Assembly (NCBI GenBank): GCA_945787485.1
Contig: CALZHV010000005.1
Coordinates: 1 to 26,719, forward strand
Direction of reading: 5' to 3'
Length of the DNA: 26,719 bases
From: an uncultured Lachnospiraceae bacterium
Lineage (GTDB): Bacteria > Bacillota > Clostridia > Lachnospirales > Lachnospiraceae
Below, one piece after another: positions 15,214 to 24,500 of this stretch. Position numbers and translations under genes: made by a program. Positions within the stretch are counted from its first letter, which is position 1. The number at the start of each line of letters is the position of its first letter. A model generated the notes under the pieces. The model searched no databases. It had not been told where the DNA came from and worked only from the letters and a program-made list of their open reading frames with translations.

Positions 15214-18200
15214 ATGGGTGTTTTGAGAAGAATACAACAAAGCTCATTTGGAAGAAAACATCTTACAAAAGGTCCTGTGGTTGATTTTGCAAAGAAATGT
15301 TACCACGGAGGAAAAAGAAAGCTTAAGACGTTAAAGTGTATTTTATTAAGACAGGGACTTTATCCAAGTCTGCCTAAATCAATAGATAAATATATTACAA
15401 AGGACAGTAAAACGTTTCTTGCGCTTGATGCCGCTGAGCCGGTAGATGTCATTATACCTGTTTATAACGGATATGACTATCTTGTTAGACTTTTTGATGA
15501 TATTTTGAAAACCAATGTACCGTGCAGGTATATTATTGTGGATGATAAAAGCCCGGATGAGAGAGTAAAGGAATTAGAAAAGAAATTTGTTTCACAGCAT
15601 GAAAACAGTATTCTTATAGAAAATGAACAAAATTATGGCTTTGTAAAAAGTGTCAACAACGGACTTAAACAAAGCAAGGGACATGTTGTGCTTGTAAATA
15701 CTGATACGGAGTTGCCGAAGGAATGGCTGGAAAGACTTATGGAGCCTATCTTTGCAGATGAGAGAATTGCGAGTACAACACCATATACAAACAGTGGGAC
15801 TATATGCAGCTTCCCTAATTTTGGCGTGAACAATCACATTTATCTTGATATGGATATTGACAAGCTTGATTCATATTTTCGTATGCTTAAGCCGGTGTAT
15901 AATGATATGCCTACAGGTGTCGGATTTTGTATGGGTATGAGCCGTAAGGCTATAGATGAAATCGGGATGCTCGATGAAGAGTCTTACGACAGAGGATATT
16001 GTGAAGAAAATGACTGGTGTCAGAGAGCACGCAAAAAGGGATATAAGAATGTTCATGTGGACAATTTGTTTGTATATCACAAGCATGGCGGAAGCTTTAT
16101 AAGTGAAGAAAAAGAAAAGCTGATAAAAGAGCATCTGGAGATTCTTAAAACAAAATTCCCAACCTATGATGAACAGGTAGGAAAATATTGCAGAAAAGAT
16201 CCGAACCGGGAAAGCCGTGAGCTTATTCAAATGATAATTGATTCAAATGAGAGACACAGTGTGCTTTATTTTGATCATAATCTCGGCGGGGGAGCCACAT
16301 CATACCTTAACGGAAAAAAGGAAGAGTATATCAATAATGGCGGCTGTGTGTTTGTTGTACGAAACTGTGTTGAGAGAAATAATTACCGCATAACATTCGA
16401 AAACGGCAGTCAAAACAAATTATACGAATTCCCTAATCTTGATTACCTGCTTGATTTGTGCGGATTAATCAGCTTTGATGAAATAATAATAAATGAAACG
16501 GTGTATTATCCTAAGCTTTGGGAAAGTCTTGATAAGATATCAGAGCTTGCGAAAAAGGATAACAGCAAATTGATAATGCTCTTTCATGATTATTATCCTG
16601 TATGTCCGACTATTAACCTTGTCAACAATGAGCAGAAATATTGTGGGCTTCCGGGAGGAGAAAAGTGTGAAGAGTGCTTTAGAAGTCACAAGTATGGAGA
16701 TTTCTATGCATGTGATACGCATGAAAAGTGGGTTCATAAATGGAATGAATTTTTGCTAAAATGTGATGAGGTAAGAACTTTTTCGGAGGATACCCTTAAT
16801 AGGATTAAGAAGGTTTATTCGGGAGATATAAAGTATACACTTGTGCCTCACAAGGTCGAATATGCTTACCCTATTAACAAGAATGTCAAAACCGAGGATA
16901 CATTGAATATTGGTCTTATCGGAGCAATGTCAGTTCACAAGGGCAGTGAATTTATTCGTGCCATTATGGAGGAAATAGATAACAAAAAGCTTAATATCAA
17001 GGTTAAATTAATAGGATATCCTGTGGATATCATATTTAAAAATTATGATTGCTATGAGGTTACGGGTGCATATGAAAATGCAGAGCTTCCAAAACTCATT
17101 TACGAAAAGGATATAGATATTTTCCTTATAGCATCAATATGGCCGGAGACATTTTCGTATACTACGGAAGAAATTATGAAGATGGGAATTCCGATTGCGG
17201 CACTTGACATGGGGGCGCCTGCAGAGCGAATTAAGAAATATGATAAGGGTCTTATAATAGAAAAGGATGACCCTTCATATGCAATAGAAAAGATTGTGGA
17301 TTTTGCAACAAATAAGCTTGGCATAAACGGCAGAACCGTCGATTACAAAAAAGTGCTGTTTGTTGCAGAATATATATCTTTTTCTTCAAGATACAGAATG
17401 GAGCATTTGAAAGAAGAGCTTCTGTATCAGGGTGTATCAGGTGAGATAATTGAAACATGCAATCTAAAAAATGATATTGATTGGTCTTCGGTTGGTGCAC
17501 TTGTAATATACAGATGCAGATATATGGAAAAGCTTCCTGCCTTTATGGAAGAAGCGAAAAAACACAATGTTCCGATTTTGTATGATATAGATGATTATAT
17601 TTACGATTACGACAGTATAAAAGAACTTCCGTTTATGAAGGATGATGAATATAAGGATTTCGATGAGTATTCGGGACTTATAAGAAAGTGCATGGATGAG
17701 AGTGACAAGATAATTGTGTCAACAGAAAATCTTGCAGCCACTGTGAGAAAGCATATGCCGGACAAACCTGTTTATGTGAATAGAAATGTTGCAAGTGCGG
17801 AAATGCTCATTTATTCTACTTTGGCACAAAGAAAAAAACGTGTTAACAAAAAAGAAGTTGTACTTGGATATTTTAGCGGTTCAAATACTCACAGCGCTGA
17901 TTTTGAACTGATATCTGATTTGCTTTTGGAATTTATGAAAACACATCCGAATGTTTATCTTAAAATTGTTGGATGTCTGGAATTATCAGCAGGATTTAAC
18001 AGTGTTTCGGACAGGATATTAAGAGAGGGATTTATGCCATGGCAGCAGCTTCCTTGCGCTATCGCGTCAGTGGATATAAATCTTATGCCTTTGGAGGATA
18101 CGCTGTTCCATAGATGTAAATCCGAAAATAAATGGATGGAAGCGGCACTTGTAAGAGTTCCGACAATAGCAAGCTACAATGATGAGATGGAGCTTGCAAC

Positions 18201-18393
18201 AAAGGATGGCGAAAATATTATACTTTGCCGGAATAATGACGACTGGAATAGTGGCTTAGAGAAGCTTGTTGCTTATGAGGATGTCAGAAAAGACATGGCA
18301 CAAAAGGCGTTTGATTATGTTGTTAATAATAAAACAACTCTCGTAAAGGATGAGAAATTGCTTTCATTTGTTATTGGAAAAAAGAATGTATGA
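15214..18393 (+). CDS. Three-domain glycosyltransferase (GT2 + GT4-like + GT4-like)
   Basis: This 1059-residue cytoplasmic protein combines three glycosyltransferase modules. The first (about 76-320) is GT2: VDVIIPVYNG, D-D-K-S (110-113), the metal-binding NTDTE (162-166), EENDWCQRARKKGY (264-277) and HKHGGSF. The second (about 348-700) is GT-B/GT4-like: LGGGATSYLNG (357-367), IGLIGAMSVHKG (566-577) and WPETFSYTTEEIMKMGIP (643-660), where the Glu pair is the usual GT4 signature. The third (about 712-1050) is another GT4-like unit with VLFVAEYISFSSRYR, YDIDDYIYDYD (790-800), GYFSGSNTH (885-893) and CKSENKWMEAALVRVPTIAS (968-987). It begins 26 bases after the DUF2142 gene with GAGGAG upstream. 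It likely assembles several linkages of one envelope glycan; substrates are unknown. Confidence 0.9.
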   Translation: MGVLRRIQQSSFGRKHLTKGPVVDFAKKCYHGGKRKLKTLKCILLRQGLYPSLPKSIDKYITKDSKTFLALDAAEPVDVIIPVYNGYDYLVRLFDDILKTNVPCRYIIVDDKSPDERVKELEKKFVSQHENSILIENEQNYGFVKSVNNGLKQSKGHVVLVNTDTELPKEWLERLMEPIFADERIASTTPYTNSGTICSFPNFGVNNHIYLDMDIDKLDSYFRMLKPVYNDMPTGVGFCMGMSRKAIDEIGMLDEESYDRGYCEENDWCQRARKKGYKNVHVDNLFVYHKHGGSFISEEKEKLIKEHLEILKTKFPTYDEQVGKYCRKDPNRESRELIQMIIDSNERHSVLYFDHNLGGGATSYLNGKKEEYINNGGCVFVVRNCVERNNYRITFENGSQNKLYEFPNLDYLLDLCGLISFDEIIINETVYYPKLWESLDKISELAKKDNSKLIMLFHDYYPVCPTINLVNNEQKYCGLPGGEKCEECFRSHKYGDFYACDTHEKWVHKWNEFLLKCDEVRTFSEDTLNRIKKVYSGDIKYTLVPHKVEYAYPINKNVKTEDTLNIGLIGAMSVHKGSEFIRAIMEEIDNKKLNIKVKLIGYPVDIIFKNYDCYEVTGAYENAELPKLIYEKDIDIFLIASIWPETFSYTTEEIMKMGIPIAALDMGAPAERIKKYDKGLIIEKDDPSYAIEKIVDFATNKLGINGRTVDYKKVLFVAEYISFSSRYRMEHLKEELLYQGVSGEIIETCNLKNDIDWSSVGALVIYRCRYMEKLPAFMEEAKKHNVPILYDIDDYIYDYDSIKELPFMKDDEYKDFDEYSGLIRKCMDESDKIIVSTENLAATVRKHMPDKPVYVNRNVASAEMLIYSTLAQRKKRVNKKEVVLGYFSGSNTHSADFELISDLLLEFMKTHPNVYLKIVGCLELSAGFNSVSDRILREGFMPWQQLPCAIASVDINLMPLEDTLFHRCKSENKWMEAALVRVPTIASYNDEMELATKDGENIILCRNNDDWNSGLEKLVAYEDVRKDMAQKAFDYVVNNKTTLVKDEKLLSFVIGKKNV

Positions 18394-18410
18394 AACTAAA
18401 ACAGAATTAA

Positions 18411-18439
18411 TTGCACACAAATTTATCATATGATAAAAT
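18411..18439 (+). promoter_or_regulatory. Extended -10 promoter ahead of hisA
   Basis: TTGCAC (18411-18416), a 17-base spacer and TAAAAT (18434-18439) with TG at 18431-18432, an extended -10 arrangement. The start would be near 18446, leaving about 16 bases before ATG 18462. No terminator separates it from the upstream glycosyltransferase gene, so read-through is also possible. Confidence 0.55.
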
Positions 18440-18461
18440 ATTTTGACTGGTGGTGAGAAAT

Positions 18462-19238
18462 ATGAGATTTCGACCATGTATCGATATTCATAATGGTCGA
18501 GTAAAGCAAATTGTCGGAGGAAGTCTGAAGGATGAAAATTCTGTTGCCACAGACAATTTTGTATCAGAATTAAATGGCGATTATTATGCTAAGCTGTATC
18601 AAAAATATGAACTAAAGGGAGGACACATTATAATTCTTAATCCTGCCGGAAGTGAATACTATGATGCAGATTTAAGGCAGGCAAGGCTTGCGCTATCTTC
18701 ATATCCTAAGGGGCTGCAGATAGGCGGTGGAATAAATGCAGAAAATGCAGCTTCATTTATAGAAGCGGGAGCAGAAGCAGTTATAGTAACCTCCTATGTG
18801 TTCAAGGATGGAAAAATAAACTGGGATAATCTTGATAAGCTTAAAGCGGCGGTAGGAAGCGAAAATCTCACACTTGATTTGAGCTGTAGAAAGAAGGACG
18901 GTAAGTATTATATTGTGACTGACCGTTGGCAGAAATTTACAGAAGAATGTGTGACGGAGAAAACGCTCGATGCACTTTCAGGATATTGCAGTGAATATCT
19001 TATACATGCCGTAGATGTTGAAGGAAAGGCTAAAGGAATTGAAACAGAGCTTGTGGAAATCCTCGGAAACTGGGCAAAACTTCCTATGACATATGCGGGT
19101 GGGGTTGGTTCCTATGAAGATTTGTATTTGTTAAAAAAACTCGGAAATAACAAACTTGACGTAACCATCGGAAGTGCACTTGATATTTTTGGTGGCAGTA
19201 TGGTTTTTGAAGAAGTTTTAAAAATATGTAACGTATAA
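18462..19238 (+). CDS. hisA: Eukaryotic-type phosphoribosylformimino-AICAR-phosphate isomerase (HisA/HIS6)
   Basis: This enzyme of histidine synthesis converts ProFAR to PRFAR by an Amadori rearrangement in a TIM barrel. The 258-residue product is recognisably the eukaryotic HIS6 form, not the usual bacterial HisA: CIDIHNGRVKQIVGG (6-20) with catalytic Asp8, YYAKLY, LQIGGGIN, VIVTSY, LTLDLSCRKKDG with the second acidic residue near Asp139, LIHAVDVEG, YAGGVGS and IGSALDIFGG. These blocks match the yeast protein almost one to one. I prefer ATG 18462 over the in-frame GTG 18450: GGTGAG lies just upstream and the promoter would leave almost no leader for the GTG. It is not in a his operon; the next gene is a cellulase 18 bases downstream. 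Confidence 0.93.
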   Translation: MRFRPCIDIHNGRVKQIVGGSLKDENSVATDNFVSELNGDYYAKLYQKYELKGGHIIILNPAGSEYYDADLRQARLALSSYPKGLQIGGGINAENAASFIEAGAEAVIVTSYVFKDGKINWDNLDKLKAAVGSENLTLDLSCRKKDGKYYIVTDRWQKFTEECVTEKTLDALSGYCSEYLIHAVDVEGKAKGIETELVEILGNWAKLPMTYAGGVGSYEDLYLLKKLGNNKLDVTIGSALDIFGGSMVFEEVLKICNV

Positions 19239-19256
19239 AAAGAATGGAGGTATGAG

Positions 19257-21554
19257 ATGAGAAAACTAAAAAAAATAACGGCGGTTATTCTCGCAGCGGT
19301 TATGTCTGTTTCATTAATATCCTGTGGAGCAAAGGATGAAGGAAAGGATGGAATCAATGTAGAAAATGTAACCGAGGATGTTGATGCAAATTATGAGGAA
19401 GCTCAGGTTATCGAGGATACTGAGGATTGGGTAACTACAGAGGCTGAGGTTGTAGAAAATGAAAGATTTACTACTGTAGAAGGTGCTGATGCAATTGGCA
19501 TAAATTTTGATGATAATACAGTAGGCGGATTTACTACATACGAAAACGGTGGAAAATTTACTATTGAAGCTGTGGACGGAGCAATGGTGGCAGATATCGA
19601 AAAAATTGGTTCGGTAGAGCACGGATGTCAGATTTATTATGATGGATTTACAATGGCAAAGGGCTGTGTTTATACAGTTTCATTTGATGTAACTTCTACA
19701 GTTGAAAGACAGGTAGAGTGGAGAGTGCAGGTAAACGGTGGAGATTATCATGCTTATGCAAGTGAGAAGATAACAATTGGACCTGAAACACAGACAATCA
19801 CAAAGGAATTTACTATGGAGGAAAATTCCGACCCGTCACCAAGATTTGTTGTAAATATGGGATATTTTGAAGAGGTTGGAGATTTACCGGCTCATCAGAT
19901 TACTTTTGATAATATTTCGCTTTTTGTAACAGACAGCTCAAATGCAGAGAAAATAGAGGGAGCACCGACACCTATCCAGGTAAAGGTTAACCAGATTGGT
20001 TATCATCCTTTAGACAATAAGACAGTTATCACAACTTCTGATACCGATGAGAAATTCAAGATTGTAAAAGCTGATACGGGTGAAACAGTATATATTGGCG
20101 AGTACAATGAATCAATGTTTGACAAAACGGTAGCAATGCCGATTAAGCGTGGAGATTTTACGGATTTCCAGTCACCGGGCAGATATAAGATAATTTCAAG
20201 TCCATCAGGAGAGTCATATGAATTCTCCATCGGAACAAATCTCTACCAAGACGTATTCAGCGATGTTGTACTTATGCTTTATAAGCAAAGATGCGGTAAA
20301 CTTGATGATGCCATAGCCGATGAGTTCAGCCATGAGGCATGTCATACGCAGGAGGCTGTTATTTACGGAACGACAGATAAAATCGATGTTTCCGGTGGAT
20401 GGCATGATGCCGGAGATTACGGAAGATATGTTGTTTCAGGTGCAAAGACAGTTGCGGATTTGATGTTGGCATATGAAGATTTCGGATTTTATGATGATAC
20501 AATGGGGATTCCTGAAAGCGGAAATGGTGTTTCAGATTTGCTTGATGAAGCAAAATATGAGTTAGACTGGATGTTTAAAATGCAGGATCCTGCAACCGGT
20601 GGCGTATATCACAAGGTAACTGCAGCAGTATTTCCTGAAACCGTAAATGCTGTTGATGAAACAGATGAGCTTATTGCAGCACCAATATCTTTTGCCGCTA
20701 CAGCAGATTTTGCGGCAGTTATGGCAAAGGCAGCAGACATCTGGAAGGATATAGACAAAGATTATTCTGCACAGTGTCAGGCAGCGGCAGAAAAAGCATA
20801 TGAATTCATGAAATCAAACTATGACATGAAAGGCTACAAAAATCCTGATGATATTGTTACAGGTGAGTACAATGATGCAAAGCTTGATGATGAGAAGCTT
20901 TGGGCAGCTACTGAGATGTATATATTAACTGAAGATACAAAGTATCTTGATGATATAAACGGAGTAATTGATGGAAATTATGTTATGGGTCTTGGATGGG
21001 CTGATGTCGCTACATATGCTCTTTATGACCTTGCAAAAAATGAAGCTACAGATGCCACGGTAAAGGAACATGCTAAAGAAAAAATATTAAAAGAAGCAGA
21101 TTCAGTTATGTCTAAGGCAGAAAAAGAAGGCTTCTATGTAGGTCTTGGAACGAACTATCCTTGGGGAAGTAATATGACAGTTGCTAACCTCGGCATGACT
21201 TACCTTATGGCAAGTACAATAACGGGCGATGAAAAGTATGTTGACCAGGCAAGAAGACTCAGAGATTATATCTTTGGAGTAAATGGTACAGGATATTGTT
21301 ATGTAACAGGTTATGGTGCACTTTCACCGGAGAAACCACATCACAGACCATCACAGGTACTTGGAAAAGCAATGCCGGGTATGCTTATCGGTGGAGCTGA
21401 CAGCGGATTGGAAGACCCGTACGCTACAGCAGTATTATGGGGATATGCTCCTGCGCTTTGTTATGTTGACAGCGAACAGAGCTTTTCTTGTAATGAAATT
21501 ACCGTATACTGGAATTCACCACTCATTTATCTTATGACTGGTGTAGAAAGATAA
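19257..21554 (+). CDS. GH9 family cellulase lipoprotein with N-terminal CBM-like module
   Basis: This is a 765-residue surface endoglucanase-type enzyme. A lipoprotein signal (1-22) ends in LISC with Cys23 as lipid anchor. An acidic Thr/Glu-rich linker (24-78) is followed by a beta-sandwich resembling CBM4/9 or CenC carbohydrate modules (about 80-225), an Ig-like CelD-N domain (about 240-328, starting IQVKVNQIGYHP) and the GH9 barrel (about 332-763). Catalytic signatures are present: GWHDAGDYGRY with Asp384 and Asp387, PHHRPS (694-699), and the proton donor Glu747 in CNEITVYWNSPL. It starts at ATG 19257 after GGAGG (19246-19250). It should act outside the membrane on beta-glucans; cellulose versus other beta-glucan cannot be told by eye. 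Confidence 0.93.
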   Translation: MRKLKKITAVILAAVMSVSLISCGAKDEGKDGINVENVTEDVDANYEEAQVIEDTEDWVTTEAEVVENERFTTVEGADAIGINFDDNTVGGFTTYENGGKFTIEAVDGAMVADIEKIGSVEHGCQIYYDGFTMAKGCVYTVSFDVTSTVERQVEWRVQVNGGDYHAYASEKITIGPETQTITKEFTMEENSDPSPRFVVNMGYFEEVGDLPAHQITFDNISLFVTDSSNAEKIEGAPTPIQVKVNQIGYHPLDNKTVITTSDTDEKFKIVKADTGETVYIGEYNESMFDKTVAMPIKRGDFTDFQSPGRYKIISSPSGESYEFSIGTNLYQDVFSDVVLMLYKQRCGKLDDAIADEFSHEACHTQEAVIYGTTDKIDVSGGWHDAGDYGRYVVSGAKTVADLMLAYEDFGFYDDTMGIPESGNGVSDLLDEAKYELDWMFKMQDPATGGVYHKVTAAVFPETVNAVDETDELIAAPISFAATADFAAVMAKAADIWKDIDKDYSAQCQAAAEKAYEFMKSNYDMKGYKNPDDIVTGEYNDAKLDDEKLWAATEMYILTEDTKYLDDINGVIDGNYVMGLGWADVATYALYDLAKNEATDATVKEHAKEKILKEADSVMSKAEKEGFYVGLGTNYPWGSNMTVANLGMTYLMASTITGDEKYVDQARRLRDYIFGVNGTGYCYVTGYGALSPEKPHHRPSQVLGKAMPGMLIGGADSGLEDPYATAVLWGYAPALCYVDSEQSFSCNEITVYWNSPLIYLMTGVER

Positions 21555-21586
21555 TTATGTAATGTTATGTAATAGAGGTTAAATCA

Positions 21587-24500
21587 ATGAAAAGGTTGAT
21601 TTCAAAGGTTTGGAATAATGAGCAGGTCAGATATTTATTTATAGGAGGTTGTACAACTCTTGTAAACCTTATCGTATTTTATTTGCTTAGAACTTTTACA
21701 AACGCAGATAGAAATTTAAGCAATTTAATAGCGATTATTTCAGCGATTATATTTGCATATTTTACAAACAAGATTTTTGTATTTAAAAGCAATACAAAAG
21801 GCTTTATAGATACTGCAAGAGAGGCGGGAGCATTTGTGGCTGCCCGCCTCGTTGCAATGGCTGTGGAATTGCTTGGAGTAGTTATTTTATGTGACAGCTT
21901 CAGGTTTAATGAATTTGCTGCCAAATTATTTGTGCAGGTAGTTGTCGTTGTAGTTAATTATATTTTCAGCAAGCTTTTTGTCTTCAAAAAGGAAAAGAAA
22001 ACTCTAAATGAAATATTTGAGGAAAATTATTGTTATATTATATCGGCATTGCTTGCTCTGGTTGTGATGATTGGTGTGTATCTTACAGAGCAAATTGCAC
22101 CACTTGGCGACCATACATTGACAATCGTGGACAGCATGCATCAATATCTTCCTTTTTTTTCTGATTACAGAGATAAGATATTAAATGGAGGTAGTCTGTT
22201 TTATTCATGGAATGTCGCACTCGGCTCAAATTTTATGTCACTTGGCTCATATTACTTTTCGAGTCCGTTTAATCTGATATTGCTTTTGTTTAACAAAAAC
22301 AATATGGTTTCCGGTGTATGTCTCCTGATAACAATAAAGATATGTATTGGTGCATTTACAATGGCATATATGCTTAAGAATATGGAGCTTACAAGGCTTG
22401 TAGAAAACAGCGAGCTTGATGATATTGATTCTATAGAGTCGGATATTAAAGCTGCAAGCGGCAAAAAAGGCAGAGCATCAAACAGAAAAAAGAAAAGAGA
22501 GCTTAAGAACGCAAGATTTTTCACAAAAAACAATATAATCATTATTGCTATAGCTGTTTCTTATGCGCTTAGCAATTATGTTGTAGGTTATTTTTGGAAT
22601 GTTATGTGGCTTGACTGCATAATGGTATTTCCGCTTATTCTGCTTGGGTTTGAAAGACTTATGGAAAAGGGCGATTACAGAATGTATGTGCTTTCACTTT
22701 GCTACTGTCTGTTCTGTAATTATTATATAGGTTATATTATCTGTGTATTTCTTGTGCTTTGGTTTTTTGTGTATAGGCATAAAAGTGTTAAGGCATTTTT
22801 CAGAGGAGGCTTAAGGTTTACAATCGGCTCGCTTCTCGGTGGAGGGCTGGGAGCATTTTTGCTTCTGCCTGCATATTATGGAATTATGTCTACAGCTTCA
22901 GCTAACACAAAGCTTCCTGCGTGGGAATGGTACGGCAGTATATTTGAAATGTTTAAGCAGCAGCTGATGTTTGCCGAACCGATAACAAACCAGACATTTG
23001 ACGGCGGTGTAAATCTTTATTGCGGAATTATTATCATACCGGCTGTTTTGGTTTATCTTATGTGTAAAAAGGTTAAGCTGGGCGACAAACTAAGAAGAGT
23101 AATTCTGCTTGCAGCTTTGATGATAAGCTTTAATGCAACAACATTAAATTATATTTGGCATGGAATGCACGATCAGTACGGAATACCAAACAGATTTTCA
23201 TTCCTTTTTATAATGGTTGTGCTTTTGATGGCATATGAAGCAATTATTAGGATAGATGAAGTAAAACCATTTTGGGTAATTGCGTCTACAGTTCTGTCAA
23301 TTGGTTTTATTGTGCTTTGTTATTTTAAAGGTAGCGATGTTACATTGCTTATGCTTATTTCGTCACTCTTAATGGTTCTGGTATATGGTTTGCTGATGCT
23401 TGCCGGAACATTAAAGGTGTTTAAACCGTACAAATTCAGGATTATTATCGGTTTTGTTTGTATTGCAGAGATGCTTGTATCGGGAATTGTAGGTTTCAAT
23501 GTTTCCGGGTGTTATGAATACAAGAAGAATTATAAAACAACGGATAATGTCGAAGCGGCAAATAATGCAATAGACGAAATGCTTGAGGGAACTGACAGAG
23601 GCTTGGTGAGACGTGAGCTGGTGGATTCGGTTGTTCTTGACGAAGCTACGTGGCACAATATGCCGAGTGTAGGTATCTTTTGTTCTACGGTAAATGGGGA
23701 GCTTGTTACGACAATGGGAAAACTTGGCTTTTACACCGGCGCAAATGAATTTTTATATATGGGTTCAACACCATTTACAAATACATTATTCAATATAGGA
23801 TATCTTCTTGAGAGAGAAGATGATTTTAATAATTTTGATTTTGATTATGTTAAAACTGTCGAGGATGTTGGAATTTATGAAAATCCTTATCCTTTATCAA
23901 TAGGATTTGCCGCATCAAATCAGGTGAAGAACTGGGATAGATATGCAGGGCTTCCGCTTGTTAATCAGAATAATCTTGCTTTTTGTATTACGGGAATGGA
24001 TGGTTTCTTTAATATGAAGTATCCGACGTTAAATGCAGAGAGTGATAATTGTGACATTGAAATAGAAGGGAATTATATTAGATACACACCTATTGATAAA
24101 GGTGATACAAGTATTATGGCTTCCTTCTTCATTCCGGAGGATGGAGATTATTATATTAATTGCAGAGGCAATTATATAAATAAAATAAGATTTTTCATTG
24201 ATGGAGAAGAAATAACGTGCGACAGATATCAGGTGCAGATATTCCACCTGGGTAAGCTGAAGAAGGATCAATATGTAAATGTTGAGTTTATTTACAAAAA
24301 TATGCAAATGAAGGCTGAAAATGCTTCTGTTTTCCTGGCAACGTATGATGAGGATGTTTATCAGCAGGTTTACGAAAAAATGTCTGATAATATGCTTAAT
24401 GTCACTGAGTATGCCGACGGATATATCAAGGGTAATATTGATATACCTGAGGACGAAATTCTTATGACAACAATCCCTTATGATAAGGGATGGAGGGTTA

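Noticed and set aside
8307..18393. Calling the glycosyltransferase region a complete capsule or O-antigen locus
   Set aside because: No Wzx, Wzy, initiating phosphoglycosyltransferase, chain-length regulator or nucleotide-sugar synthesis gene is present in the window.
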